64,000 nt of DNA from Pelosinus baikalensis (lineage in GTDB: Bacteria; Bacillota; Negativicutes; DSM-13327). Positions 26,480 through 35,317 of the stretch are shown here, piece after piece. Each line of letters starts with the position of its first letter. The first letter of the stretch is position 1. The position numbers and the translations under genes are program-made. Where the stretch lies: the NCBI RefSeq assembly GCF_020819555.1, contig NZ_JAJHJB010000010.1, forward strand, positions 72,618 through 136,617, given 5' to 3'. A model generated the notes under the pieces. That model did not search any database. It saw only the letters and a program-made list of their open reading frames with translations, and was not told where the DNA came from.

Positions 26480-26556
26480 TGGTGACCCCGGCAGGATTCG
26501 AACCTGCGGCCTTTTGATTCGTAGTCAAACGCTCTATCCAGCTGGGCTACGGAGTC
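26480..26556 (-). tRNA. tRNA-Arg(ACG)
   Basis: 77 nt; acceptor GACTCCG with CGGGGTC (one G-U pair); anticodon loop CTACGAA gives ACG; T-loop TTCGAAT; encoded CCA. It bounds the sugar island on its right side; island genes end about 180 bases away. Confidence 0.95.
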
Positions 26557-26615
26557 ATTGTGTAATTGCCTTACTTAAATAGTATAATGGTTTTAACCAA
26601 TTATGTCAACAGTTT

Positions 26616-27089
26616 TTATTTTATATTTTTATCCATAAAATCTGCAAGTGTTAGTTTCATTACTAACCGATTCTCCCCCGTCCCATATTCATTCTCTCTA
26701 CGTTCTATAATCTGAAATCCAAGTTTTTTTTCATATATTGCGACTGCTGCAACGTTATTCGGATCTACTGTTAATTCAATTTCTGTAATATTTTCTTGAT
26801 GCAAGCTTTTAAAACTCTCTTGTAGAAGTCTGGTTCCCAGCCCTTGCCCCCGACAATTTTTATCCGTGGATACGCCAACCATATATGCTTTTTGAGGGCG
26901 CCCCCAATCTAACATGTATTGGATCAAGCCAACAATCTCTCGATCCTTGCGAATAATAAAAACACGCCCATGCCTGATGAATGGAACCAAATGCCATTTA
27001 TTTAATCCACCGTCACCAAAGGCGCTTATTTCTAGCTCTACTAGTCGATTTATCAAAGCCGGTTCAACATTTTGCACCAACTCAATCAT
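26616..27089 (-). CDS. GNAT family N-acetyltransferase
   Basis: A 157-residue acetyl-CoA-dependent acetyltransferase. The acetyl-CoA site is seen in VSTDKNCRGQGLGTRLLQES (Q/RxxGxG/A), followed by IELTVDPNNVAAVAIYEKKLGF, the usual motif B. The substrate is unknown. The gene overlaps the upstream racemase gene by four bases, so the pair is translationally coupled and the substrate may be an amino acid or its product. Confidence 0.85.
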   Translation of the reverse strand: MIELVQNVEPALINRLVELEISAFGDGGLNKWHLVPFIRHGRVFIIRKDREIVGLIQYMLDWGRPQKAYMVGVSTDKNCRGQGLGTRLLQESFKSLHQENITEIELTVDPNNVAAVAIYEKKLGFQIIERRENEYGTGENRLVMKLTLADFMDKNIK

Positions 27090-28168
27090 AATATCCCCCT
27101 TTTAAATTTTTTCGTAACATAACTAGAATCACTCACTGAAAGCAATCCAGAATAAGATAAGGAGAACTCAACATCATCTCCTACCTTTATTTGCTCCTCA
27201 CAATCTGTAATATCAAGAATTAAATGGTCACTACTTGCCCCCATAATTTTTATACTTTCCTTGACTGGAACAATCCCTTCTACATCCACATCTTGTTTGC
27301 CTAAAGCTAAAATCGCTCGATTCCGTACTCCTTTATCGATGAATTGAGGTATATTCCCAAATGCATCTCTACCAATATCCCCAGTCGGAACAGAAGGCTT
27401 ACATTTTACCTCAATCACCTCAGCTCTAAGCAGAAAGGCATCCTGCAGCAACCAAGGTATTTTGCGATTATGAGTTGTATCCGTACCTAATAAAATACCC
27501 TCACCAATACGCAATTGATTAATTCCCACCGGAACATTATTCTTCTCTACCAAAGATAAACTGGAAGTTCCACCTCCTGAAATTACTTCTAACTTGATTC
27601 CTACCTTTTTCTCTATCACATTTACTAATGTAACTAATACCCCTAGATTTTCTGGACTGGGTAAGATTCCACCAAAACATCCCATATTGGTCCCCAAGCC
27701 TAATAAACGTACTCCTTTCAAACTAGAAATTTGCATCACAGCATCAAGAACTTGATCAATCATTAATCCTTCCCGAAGATCCCCTACATCTACCATTAAA
27801 ATTATATTATGTCTTTTTCCTAAACTTTCGGCAGTTTCCGATAGAGCCTGGATTACTGTCATTTCCGAATTAATACTCGTATCGGCGTATCGAATAATCG
27901 TTTCAATATTACTTAACCGTGGAAGCCTCAATAAGGTTATTTCCTGGTTAAAATTTCGTTTGCGAAGTTCTATGATATTCTCAAGCCTAGCATCCGCTAA
28001 GCCATCAACGCCTCCTTCCACCATAGCTGATACAATCTGGTGCATAGCGCTAAACCCTTTAGTTACTCCCAATACTGAGATTCCCAAACGATGACATCTT
28101 TCTACGACTTGAGAAGTATTATATATAATTTTATCCAAATGAACTTCCAGAATTGTAGTATCATCCAT
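27086..28168 (-). CDS. Alanine/ornithine racemase-family PLP enzyme
   Basis: A 360-residue fold-type III PLP protein. The N-terminal barrel begins ILEVHLDKIIYNTSQVVERC with the probable PLP lysine in GVTKGFSA (about residue 38). LRLPRLSNIETI, MVDVGDLREGL and ISGGGTSSL follow, and RIGEGILLG is the phosphate-side motif. These match the group that includes ornithine racemase (Orr) and YhfX rather than the biosynthetic Alr. It would interconvert L- and D-forms of an amino acid, perhaps in amino-acid fermentation. GGAGGGAAGAAT precedes the ATG. It is coupled to a GNAT gene downstream. Confidence 0.85.
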   Translation of the reverse strand: MDDTTILEVHLDKIIYNTSQVVERCHRLGISVLGVTKGFSAMHQIVSAMVEGGVDGLADARLENIIELRKRNFNQEITLLRLPRLSNIETIIRYADTSINSEMTVIQALSETAESLGKRHNIILMVDVGDLREGLMIDQVLDAVMQISSLKGVRLLGLGTNMGCFGGILPSPENLGVLVTLVNVIEKKVGIKLEVISGGGTSSLSLVEKNNVPVGINQLRIGEGILLGTDTTHNRKIPWLLQDAFLLRAEVIEVKCKPSVPTGDIGRDAFGNIPQFIDKGVRNRAILALGKQDVDVEGIVPVKESIKIMGASSDHLILDITDCEEQIKVGDDVEFSLSYSGLLSVSDSSYVTKKFKRGIL

Positions 28169-28257
28169 ATTCTTCCCTCCGCTAGTACATCATTACGCGC
28201 CCCGCAATAATTGAATCATGAATACATCTATTTATAGTTTCTTACATTTTCAGTTTT

Positions 28258-28857
28258 TTATCTCACCTGCGCAAAATCAAAATAAAAATTATGCTTCTGT
28301 TTATCCTTTGTAGAAATTGATAATATAACAGGTTTATCATAGACTATATTTTTTTCTAAAAAATATACATAGCATTGTAATCTATATGTAGGTTTTTCAG
28401 TACTTTTTGCCATCTTTTCTGCTAAAGGAGGTATAACAACCTGATATGCTTTTATGGAGGCATCACCTTGCTTTAAAGTAACAATAGCGTTCTGACCAAA
28501 CTTCTCCTGAGAACCATACAAAGTCACGCTAAAGGTCAGATAACCATTATAATTTGTTAAGATATCTTCACTGTCCTCTAACTGAGGGCTTACTCCTTTC
28601 AAACGTTTCTCTCTCGCATCAGTGGCAATTAATAAAAACTTTGTATATAAATACGCCTTTTCGGAAAATTCATTAAGCCTTGGCGTTTTTTCTTCATAAG
28701 AAATCCATGGCAATAAGAACTCTTCCCATTCCATATGAGCATGCTTCTCCCCATAATGCTGTGCTGCTTTAATTTCATCTCTATTAATAAGAGATATGGC
28801 AAAAGCCTGATTGCATACCAATGCCAGCAATACGAAAATGGACCCTAGTATTCTCAT
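28258..28857 (-). CDS. Secreted protein of unknown function
   Basis: From ATG at 28855-28857 (GGAGG 7 bases before) the product has 199 residues. It starts with a clear signal peptide (MRILGSIFVLLALV, cleavage likely after NQAFA). The mature part is mixed alpha/beta with HAHMEWEEFLLPWISYEE and a C-terminal beta-rich half (SFNVTLYGSQ-like, YRLQCYVYFLEKN, KHNFYFDFAQV). I do not recognise a family. The frame extends to 28926 without support. It lies upstream of the racemase gene with an 89-base gap and may or may not be cotranscribed. Confidence 0.7.
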   Translation of the reverse strand: MRILGSIFVLLALVCNQAFAISLINRDEIKAAQHYGEKHAHMEWEEFLLPWISYEEKTPRLNEFSEKAYLYTKFLLIATDAREKRLKGVSPQLEDSEDILTNYNGYLTFSVTLYGSQEKFGQNAIVTLKQGDASIKAYQVVIPPLAEKMAKSTEKPTYRLQCYVYFLEKNIVYDKPVILSISTKDKQKHNFYFDFAQVR

Positions 28858-29228
28858 AATAGTACCTCCTAATGTTTCGATATAATATCTTTCCGCCCAA
28901 AAAGCCTTGTACAATAGACATGCCACTGTCTTTACTATGCTTTCGTTTAAACAAAAAGGCAGAGCCTTCTATACAGACTCCACCTTCCTTTCTTTATCTA
29001 TATAGATTACTACGATCTAAAGATATCCAAGGATATAATATAAAATTTAATATACATCTCTTCCAAATAGCGTTTATAAATGTACTAACATTATATAGAA
29101 TATTTAAAATAAAATCAATAGAACAGAATAGAGCAATTGCGAATTACAGCAACGAGCATTCATTGCTGCTCATTAAGTCCTTTTTTCTTCAGCATTATTT
29201 ACTAGGAAATTAAGTTTTTTTAGCTTTG
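28858..29228. other. Intergenic region, no supported gene
   Basis: About 370 AT-rich bases. A plus-strand frame of 113 codons (28872-29213) has no ribosome site and low-complexity AT-driven composition, so I do not call it. The promoter of the secreted protein gene should lie here. Confidence 0.5.
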
Positions 29229-29447
29229 CTAATATGATTCTCCACTACCCTCTTCTAATAACCAGAGTTCATCTTCTGGAACAACAATCAATTTTTTATC
29301 ATTGCCGCATTCTACTAAATATATCCAGTTGTAATTCAGGAATCGATAACTAACAATAACTCCTTTCACTAAAGAGCTTCCAAATAATGTTCGCTTCTCA
29401 AAAGATACTTTATCGTTGTTTTTATATCTGTTAATTTTGTTATCCAC
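29229..29447 (-). CDS. Small protein of unknown function
   Basis: From GTG at 29445-29447 (AAGGAGGG 7 bases before) 72 residues; an ATG two codons earlier is too close to the ribosome site. The sequence is KINRYKNNDKVSFEKR, then GVIVSYRFLNYNWIYLVEC and an acidic end (PEDELWLLEEGSGE). It looks like a small SH3-like beta barrel (a pattern of short beta strands). No family recognised. Confidence 0.6.
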   Translation of the reverse strand: MDNKINRYKNNDKVSFEKRTLFGSSLVKGVIVSYRFLNYNWIYLVECGNDKKLIVVPEDELWLLEEGSGESY

Positions 29448-29666
29448 TAGCATTCCCTCCTTGCTCGCTATTAATCTGTACCAGGCTGTAAAAGCAACTT
29501 ACTTACAAGCATCAAAAAGCTGTTAATGTCATTATCAAACTTCCATTTACAGATATAGTTATTATGACCACTACATAAAAGAAATATGACCTTCCAATAT
29601 AGAAGTCTAATTAAATTTAAATTCTAACGCTGCATCTTCGAGGTGTTGTATTGCACTTTTAGACAA

Positions 29667-29695
29667 TAAAAAAAAGCTTGCACAGTATGCAAACT
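29667..29695 (-). terminator. Terminator of the Pro-Gly-Arg tRNA cluster
   Basis: Minus strand: AGTTTGCA-TACTG-TGCAAGCT followed by eight or more T. Confidence 0.8.
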
Positions 29696-29708
29696 TTCAA
29701 CTTCTTAA

Positions 29709-29785
<77 letters not shown>

Positions 29786-29803
29786 ATATTTTTTTGAAAT
29801 AAA

Positions 29804-29877
29804 TGGAGCGGGTGAAGGGAATCGAACCCTCGTAACTAGCTTGGAAGGCTAGCGCTCTACCATTGAGCTACACCCGC
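29804..29877 (-). tRNA. tRNA-Gly(TCC)
   Basis: 74 nt; acceptor GCGGGTG with CACCCGC; anticodon loop CTTCCAA gives TCC; T-loop TTCGATT; encoded CCA. Confidence 0.95.
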
Positions 29878-29901
29878 ACATAAATTGGATACTAATTTTG
29901 A

Positions 29902-29978
29902 TGGTCGGAGCGGCAGGATTCGAACCTGCGACCCCCTGGTCCCAAGCCAGGTGCTCTACCAAGCTGAGCCACGCCCCG
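29902..29978 (-). tRNA. tRNA-Pro(TGG)
   Basis: 77 nt; acceptor CGGGGCG with CGCTCCG (one G-U); anticodon loop CTTGGGA gives TGG; T-loop TTCGAAT; encoded CCA. First gene of the three-tRNA cluster. Confidence 0.95.
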
Positions 29979-30065
29979 TTAATCACATTATCTATTATAA
30001 TATATTCCAACGAGATTGTCAAATACTTTTTTTTGAAAGTATTTTTATGTCTACTCATAAATCAA

Positions 30066-30094
30066 CTGTAGCCGAGCATTATTCTCGGCTACAG
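30066..30094. terminator. Hairpin between sdhB and tRNA-Pro
   Basis: Perfect 11-bp stem CTGTAGCCGAG / CTCGGCTACAG with a 7-base loop. It lies 130 bases past the sdhB stop; a long T-run is missing, so the strength is uncertain. Confidence 0.6.
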
Positions 30095-30224
30095 CCAACT
30101 CACAAATAATATAATAACATAATTTAATTATTATGTCAATAATATTTTCTAAAAATCTGCATATATCCCGGTGGTAAATTACTTACTTTTGCGGATACAT
30201 GAGAACTTGCTAATGGCCTCTAGC

Positions 30225-30980
30225 TTACTTATTAAACAAGCTCTTAAGTGCTTGCTTATTCGTATCACGATTTAGTTTCGCAATATACTCAGTCAGCTTA
30301 ATATCTTTAGGGCATGCTTGTACGCAGTTTTGGCTATTGCCGCAACTTGCCAATCCACCCTTTTCCATCAATGCATCCAAGCGCTCTTCTTTCTGATATT
30401 CACCAATGGGGTGCAGATTAAAGAGATGTGCTTGTGCAATAGGAGCAGGCCCAATGAACTCGGAGCCCCGATTTACATTTGGACAAGCATCCATGCAACA
30501 ACCGCAAGTCATGCAGCGAGAAATTTCATAAGCTGTAGTTGCAGTTTTTGGATTCTGACGCGGAGCATCATTATGAACTTCCCAGGTTCCATCTACATCT
30601 ACCCATCCATGTATGCGTTTTAAACTTTCAAACATTACCGAACGGTCAATCATAAGGTCACGGACAACAGGGAAGGTTCTAGAAGCACTTAAACGAATTG
30701 GTTGTTCTAGATGATCAATTAGAGCAGCACAAGCCTGTTGTGCTTTACCATTGATAACCATCATGCAAGCACCACAAACTTTTTCCAGACAGTTACATTC
30801 CCAAACAACAGCAGTTGTCTTTTTGCCGTCTTTTGTTACAGGGTTCTTTTGAATTTCCATAAGAGATGCAACGACATTAAGCGCAGGACGATAGTCAACT
30901 TCAAACTCTTCTGTATAGGGCTGGGAATTAGGACCATCTTGTCTTTCTATGATGAAATGTACTTTTTTTGTTTCTGCCAT
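30225..30980 (-). CDS. sdhB: Succinate dehydrogenase/fumarate reductase iron-sulfur subunit
   Basis: A 251-residue protein with three cluster sites: the plant-ferredoxin [2Fe-2S] motif CNCLEKVCGACMMVINGKAQ with a further Cys (CAAL), and two ferredoxin-type runs CMTCGCCMDACPNV and CGNSQNCVQACP. It passes electrons between the flavoprotein and the membrane cytochrome. It is the last gene of sdhCAB with a 17-base gap to sdhA. In an anaerobe producing succinate it probably works mainly as fumarate reductase using menaquinol. Confidence 0.95.
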   Translation of the reverse strand: MAETKKVHFIIERQDGPNSQPYTEEFEVDYRPALNVVASLMEIQKNPVTKDGKKTTAVVWECNCLEKVCGACMMVINGKAQQACAALIDHLEQPIRLSASRTFPVVRDLMIDRSVMFESLKRIHGWVDVDGTWEVHNDAPRQNPKTATTAYEISRCMTCGCCMDACPNVNRGSEFIGPAPIAQAHLFNLHPIGEYQKEERLDALMEKGGLASCGNSQNCVQACPKDIKLTEYIAKLNRDTNKQALKSLFNK

Positions 30981-30997
30981 TATTATTTACCTCCTTC

Positions 30998-32749
30998 TTA
31001 CTCTTTCTTAGCAACAGCATAGTTACGAGGACGGGGTTTAACCAATGAATGATCAAAATCAGCATAACTGATCTTAGGCTCTTCTGTTGCCTGGTCATAC
31101 TCAGCGACTGTTACTTTCATAAAGCGTTCGTCATCACGGGTTGGAAACTCGCGTTTATAGTGAGCCCCACGGCTTTCATCACGCATACGTGCTGCTCTTG
31201 TTACAACTAAAGCATAAATAATCATATTGCGAAGCTGTCTTGCGAACATACCTTCCTGGTTTGCCCAGTTTGATTTATCGCCTATACCGATATTATCCCA
31301 ACGTTTAAGAATTTTCTTTACTTCATCGAAACAATAATCAAGGTCTTTGTTTACACGTTCAATGGTAACGTATTTGTTCATTACCTCACCAAGTTCATGG
31401 TGAAGTTCATGCGCATTTTCCGATCCATCCATTTTTAAGATAGCTTCATACTCTTCACGACATTCTTTTGCTGCTTTTGCTAACTCTTCATCAGTAAGTT
31501 CTGAACCTCTTTCTCCTTCTTTAGCCCAGCGCATAGCTTCCGGACCGGAAACAGTACCAGAATAAGCAGCGGAAAGAAGTGAGTTTGCACCAAGACGGTT
31601 TGCACCGTGATATTGATAGTCACATTCACCAGATGCCATAAGACCAGGAATGTTTGTGTTATGTTTTGCATCTACCCAGATACCACCCATGGAATAATGA
31701 ACGGATGGATAAATTTGCATTGGAACTTTACGTGGGTCATCGCCAACGAATTCCGAATATATTTCCAAAATACCGCCTAATTTACGTTCAAGGTAATCTG
31801 CTGGAATATGAGAAAGATCAAGATATACTTTGTTTTCACCATTAATACCAAGTTTTTGATTTACGCATACATCGTAAATAGCACGAGATGCTACGTCACG
31901 AGGTACAAGGTTACCATATGCAGGGTACATTTCTTCTAAGAAGTACCATGGCTTACCATCTTTATATACCCAAACACGTCCACCTTCACCACGACAAGCT
32001 TCAGACATCAAACGGTTTTTATCTGAACCAGGAATAGCTGTTGGATGAATCTGAATAAATTCAGGGTTACCAATAAGAGCGCCTTGCTGATATACAGCAG
32101 ATACTGCTGAACCATTACAGATTGTCGAAGCAGTGCATCTACCAAATACCATACCAGGACCGCCTGTTGCAAGGATAACCGTATCAGCACGGAAAGCCTT
32201 GATTTCCATAGAATTCATGTCTTGTGCTACGATACCGCGGCAAACGCTTTCTTTATTTTTAATAATTTTAATGAATTCCCAGAATTCATATTTCTTAACA
32301 GCACCTTTTACTTCCCATGCACGAACTTGTTCGTCAAGTGCATAAAGAAGTTGCTGACCTGTTGTGGAACCAGAAAACAAAGTACGTTTATTTTTCTGAC
32401 CACCAAAATTACGAAGGTCAAGTAAACCTTCTGGTGTACGAGTAAATGTAACACCCATACGATCGAACATTTTAATTAATTTTGGAGCTGCTTCACACAT
32501 GCCTTTTATTGCAGTCTGGTCGGCAAGGAAGTCACCACCATAAACAGTATCATCAAAATGTTCATGGACACTATCATTTTCACCCTTTGTATCCATACAA
32601 GCATTCATACCGCCTTGTGCACAAAGGGAATGAGAACGTTTTACCGGGCAATACGAGAATAATTCTACTTCTCCACCAGCTTCACAAATTTTAAGTGTTG
32701 CCATGAGGCCGGATAAACCGCCGCCAACAACTATAATTTTCTTTTTCAC
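30998..32749 (-). CDS. sdhA: Succinate dehydrogenase/fumarate reductase flavoprotein subunit
   Basis: A 583-residue FAD subunit. FAD motif VVGGGLSGLMATLKICEAG at the N-terminus; the FAD-linking histidine region SLCAQGGMNA; substrate-site HPTAIPGSDKNRLMSEACRG; and catalytic Arg region RDVASRAIYD. Later ASGECDYQYHGANRLGANSL is a family signature. GTG start at 32749 with AAGGAGAGAGC. Length and the single cytochrome b gene upstream place it in the B-type (Bacillus/Wolinella-like) complex. It interconverts succinate and fumarate at the cytoplasmic face. Confidence 0.96.
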   Translation of the reverse strand: MKKKIIVVGGGLSGLMATLKICEAGGEVELFSYCPVKRSHSLCAQGGMNACMDTKGENDSVHEHFDDTVYGGDFLADQTAIKGMCEAAPKLIKMFDRMGVTFTRTPEGLLDLRNFGGQKNKRTLFSGSTTGQQLLYALDEQVRAWEVKGAVKKYEFWEFIKIIKNKESVCRGIVAQDMNSMEIKAFRADTVILATGGPGMVFGRCTASTICNGSAVSAVYQQGALIGNPEFIQIHPTAIPGSDKNRLMSEACRGEGGRVWVYKDGKPWYFLEEMYPAYGNLVPRDVASRAIYDVCVNQKLGINGENKVYLDLSHIPADYLERKLGGILEIYSEFVGDDPRKVPMQIYPSVHYSMGGIWVDAKHNTNIPGLMASGECDYQYHGANRLGANSLLSAAYSGTVSGPEAMRWAKEGERGSELTDEELAKAAKECREEYEAILKMDGSENAHELHHELGEVMNKYVTIERVNKDLDYCFDEVKKILKRWDNIGIGDKSNWANQEGMFARQLRNMIIYALVVTRAARMRDESRGAHYKREFPTRDDERFMKVTVAEYDQATEEPKISYADFDHSLVKPRPRNYAVAKKE

Positions 32750-32771
32750 TAAGCTCTCTCCTTACTTTAAA

Positions 32772-33386
32772 TTATTTCACAAAATGTGTAAGAGCTGTAA
32801 GTCCTACACTAGAGATGAGTACAAATAATGCCAAAGTTGCTACACTTACAATACGTTGTCCACGAGGTCCTGATACAATTCCCCAAGTAATTGAGAAACC
32901 AAACAAACCATTGGTAAAATGGAAAACGGAAGATAATAGACCAATCACATAAAATCCGAAAGTCAAAGGATCAGACAATACTTTATGCATAAAGTCATAA
33001 CCAATCAGATGACCGCCCATTGCTTTACCAACAATACGCAATGTCCATACATGCCAGATAATGAAAACAAAGGCAATATAAGCAGTAATGCGTTGTAAGT
33101 AGAACATCCAATTATTCCAGTAACCATAACGAAGCGGGTTATTTTTAGCTTTCAAAGCATACACTACACCTAAAATACCATGAAAAGCAATTGGCAATCC
33201 GATTGCGATGATTTCAATTGGAACCAAAAAAGGCATAGCTGCAAGTGCCGCTACGGATTTATCAAAATTCGCAGGGCCCCCCATTACTGTTGATACAGTA
33301 AATATATGCTCCAATAAAAATGCACCCAATGCTATAACACCAGATAGAGAATGAATACGACGAATCCAAAAATCAAAATTCTTCAT
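32772..33386 (-). CDS. sdhC: Succinate dehydrogenase/fumarate reductase cytochrome b subunit
   Basis: A di-haem membrane anchor of five helices; 204 residues from ATG 33384-33386, with AGGAGG 7 bases upstream. RRIHSLSGVIALGAFLLEHI and AFHGILGVVYAL contain the conserved haem-ligand histidines, and further His lie in FIIWHVWTLR and SSVFHFTNGLFGF. The frame continues to 33473, but that part does not fit. It is the first gene of sdhCAB, preceded by a 290-base leader with a notable stem (33552-33609). Confidence 0.93.
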   Translation of the reverse strand: MKNFDFWIRRIHSLSGVIALGAFLLEHIFTVSTVMGGPANFDKSVAALAAMPFLVPIEIIAIGLPIAFHGILGVVYALKAKNNPLRYGYWNNWMFYLQRITAYIAFVFIIWHVWTLRIVGKAMGGHLIGYDFMHKVLSDPLTFGFYVIGLLSSVFHFTNGLFGFSITWGIVSGPRGQRIVSVATLALFVLISSVGLTALTHFVK

Positions 33387-33551
33387 GCTTTTACCTCCTG
33401 TAATATTTACATAGTTGGTATAAAATACATACCAACACACTGTACAAATAAAGCTACTTCGACACTGCGTCACTTTTTCCTTTAATAAATTTACATAAAT
33501 GTGAATTTATTCGCAAATGTCTTTTTACTAAGCAAAAAAGTTTTATCCTAT

Positions 33552-33609
33552 GGACCAAGTAACCCTAGGCCTCTCCTTCATCAGTAGTAAATCCTGCGCA
33601 ACTTGGCCC
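33552..33609 (-). promoter_or_regulatory. Structured leader upstream of sdhC
   Basis: A 9-bp stem (33601-33609 with 33552-33560, one G-U) encloses about 40 bases containing GGCCTAGG, in the gap between the hydratase beta gene and sdhC. It may be a terminator-like or regulatory RNA element; I match it to no known riboswitch. Confidence 0.3.
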
Positions 33610-33680
33610 TTTCCATTTTAAATACTTTTCAGCTCTCTTAGCTTGTCCGACTCAAGATCGCTCTATTACCTAATTGACGA

Positions 33681-34238
33681 TTATATTTTACGATAGGGCT
33701 TTTGACCTTCTTCGTAATAGTTATTGCCATTACAGTCAATCGCTACAATTGCAGGAAAATCTTCTACTGTAAGCTTAGCCAATGCTTCTGCGCCCAATTC
33801 AGGATATGCTAACACCTCATAGGCTTTAATGGTTTTTGCAATCAAAGCTGCTGCACCGCCAATGGCTACCATGAACACGGTACTATTTTTTTTCATAGCT
33901 TCCACTACTTCTGGAGAGCGATATCCTTTACCAATCATACCACTAAGACCTTGTTCAATCATTTGTGGTGTATACTTATCCATACGTCCAGCAGTGGTCG
34001 GACCAGCTGAACCAATAGGATCTCCTGGTTTTGCCGGCGTAGGCCCCAAATAGTATACGATTTGATTTGTAAAATCTACAGGTAATTTTTCGCCTCGATC
34101 AAGAGCTTCTGTCATTACCTTATGAGCTGCATCACGAGCACTAAAGATCGTTCCAGTAATTAACACACTATCACCAGCTTTTAAGGAACGAGCCATTTCT
34201 TTTGTTAATGGAGTGGTAATACGTTTTACTTCTGCCAT
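33681..34238 (-). CDS. Class I fumarate hydratase (or mesaconase) beta subunit
   Basis: A 185-residue small subunit of a two-subunit Fe-S hydro-lyase (TtdB/FumA C-terminal type): GDSVLITGTIFSARDAAHK, VYYLGPTPAKPGDPIGSAGP, TTAGRMDKYTPQMIEQG, then KNSTVFMVAIGGAAALIAK. It pairs with the alpha subunit 14 bases upstream. Flanked by aspA and sdhCAB it should convert fumarate and malate. Enzymes of this class also hydrate mesaconate to citramalate, and no other candidate for that step is in the window. Confidence 0.92.
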   Translation of the reverse strand: MAEVKRITTPLTKEMARSLKAGDSVLITGTIFSARDAAHKVMTEALDRGEKLPVDFTNQIVYYLGPTPAKPGDPIGSAGPTTAGRMDKYTPQMIEQGLSGMIGKGYRSPEVVEAMKKNSTVFMVAIGGAAALIAKTIKAYEVLAYPELGAEALAKLTVEDFPAIVAIDCNGNNYYEEGQKPYRKI

Positions 34239-34252
34239 CTTCTCTACACCTC

Positions 34253-35098
34253 CTAAAGTTCAACTTCAGCATGCCGTGTGGCATGGCAATTAATATTAAC
34301 AGCAACTGGTAAACCCGCAATATGGGTAGCAAAATATTCAACATTTACTGCTAAAGCAGTTGTTACCCCACCTAATCCTTGAGGACCTACACCTGTTTTG
34401 TTAACCATCTCTAATAATTCTTCTTCCAATTTTGCATATTCAGGATGATCATTGCGTTTGTTGACAGAACGTAAAAGAGCCTTTTTAGCGAGTATTGTAG
34501 CCTTTTCCATGGTACCACCTACACCTACACCAATGACCATCGGAGGACAGGCGTTAGGTCCCGCTGTTTTTACCGTATCAAGAACAACTTTTTTCAAACC
34601 TTCAACACCATCAGCAGGTACAAGCATTTTTAAGGCACTTTTATTTTCGCTGCCAAAACCTTTAGGTGCTAGTTTAATTTTAACTTTGTCACCAGGCACA
34701 ATGCTAGTATGTAAAATCGCAGGGGTATTGTTTGTAGTATTTTTACGATTAAACAAAGGCTCTGCCACTACGGATTTACGCAAATAGCCTTCTGTGTAAC
34801 CTTTAGCAACACCGGCATTTACTGCCTCTTCCAAACTGCCACCCACCAAATGAACATCTTGTCCTACTTCCATAAACACTACTGTCATACCAGTATCTTG
34901 ACAAATAGGTCTTTGTTCATTTCTAGAAATATTGGCGTTTTCTACCAGCTTTCCAATAATTTCTTTACCTAAAGCCGATTCTTCTTTTCTTCCAGCTGAC
35001 ACTAAAGCGTCATACACGTCCTCGGACAAATAATAGCAAGCATCCATGCACATTTTTGCTATCGCCTGAGTAATTTGCTCTACCTCAATTGTACGCAT
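34253..35098 (-). CDS. Class I fumarate hydratase (or mesaconase) alpha subunit
   Basis: 281 residues from the ATG at 35096-35098 (GGGGG 6 bases before; an ATG two codons earlier sits on the ribosome site). The Fe-S ligand cysteines fit RPICQDTGMTVVF (about residue 63), PNACPPMVIGVGVGG and the late NINCHATRH. FNRKNTTNNTPAILH is another family motif. It binds the [4Fe-4S] cluster of the hydro-lyase, which is oxygen-sensitive and fits an anaerobe. See the beta subunit for the fumarase/mesaconase question. Confidence 0.92.
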   Translation of the reverse strand: MRTIEVEQITQAIAKMCMDACYYLSEDVYDALVSAGRKEESALGKEIIGKLVENANISRNEQRPICQDTGMTVVFMEVGQDVHLVGGSLEEAVNAGVAKGYTEGYLRKSVVAEPLFNRKNTTNNTPAILHTSIVPGDKVKIKLAPKGFGSENKSALKMLVPADGVEGLKKVVLDTVKTAGPNACPPMVIGVGVGGTMEKATILAKKALLRSVNKRNDHPEYAKLEEELLEMVNKTGVGPQGLGGVTTALAVNVEYFATHIAGLPVAVNINCHATRHAEVEL

Positions 35099-35254
35099 GC
35101 TCATCCCCCTATTCTAATATTCAAGTGTATTATATCACAAACTTTTCAGGTAAACCACTCACTCTATCACAATAATATAAATTTTATAGAATATTTGCGT
35201 TATATAACTTTTTTTTATAGTAACGCAACTCTATACATAGCCTTCGCATAAGAG

Positions 35255-35297
35255 TTACGGTCAAAAAATACACTAAAAATGCACTTCTTGACCGTAA
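35255..35297 (-). terminator. Hairpin after aspA
   Basis: TTACGGTCAA (35255-35264) and TTGACCGTAA (35288-35297), a 10-bp perfect stem about 20 bases past the aspA stop. Confidence 0.65.
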
Positions 35298-35317
35298 ATT
35301 CACCATATTCATTTCAT

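Noticed and set aside
28872..29213. 113-codon plus-strand frame
   Set aside because: No ribosome site, no recognisable domain, and it covers the probable promoter of the secreted-protein gene.
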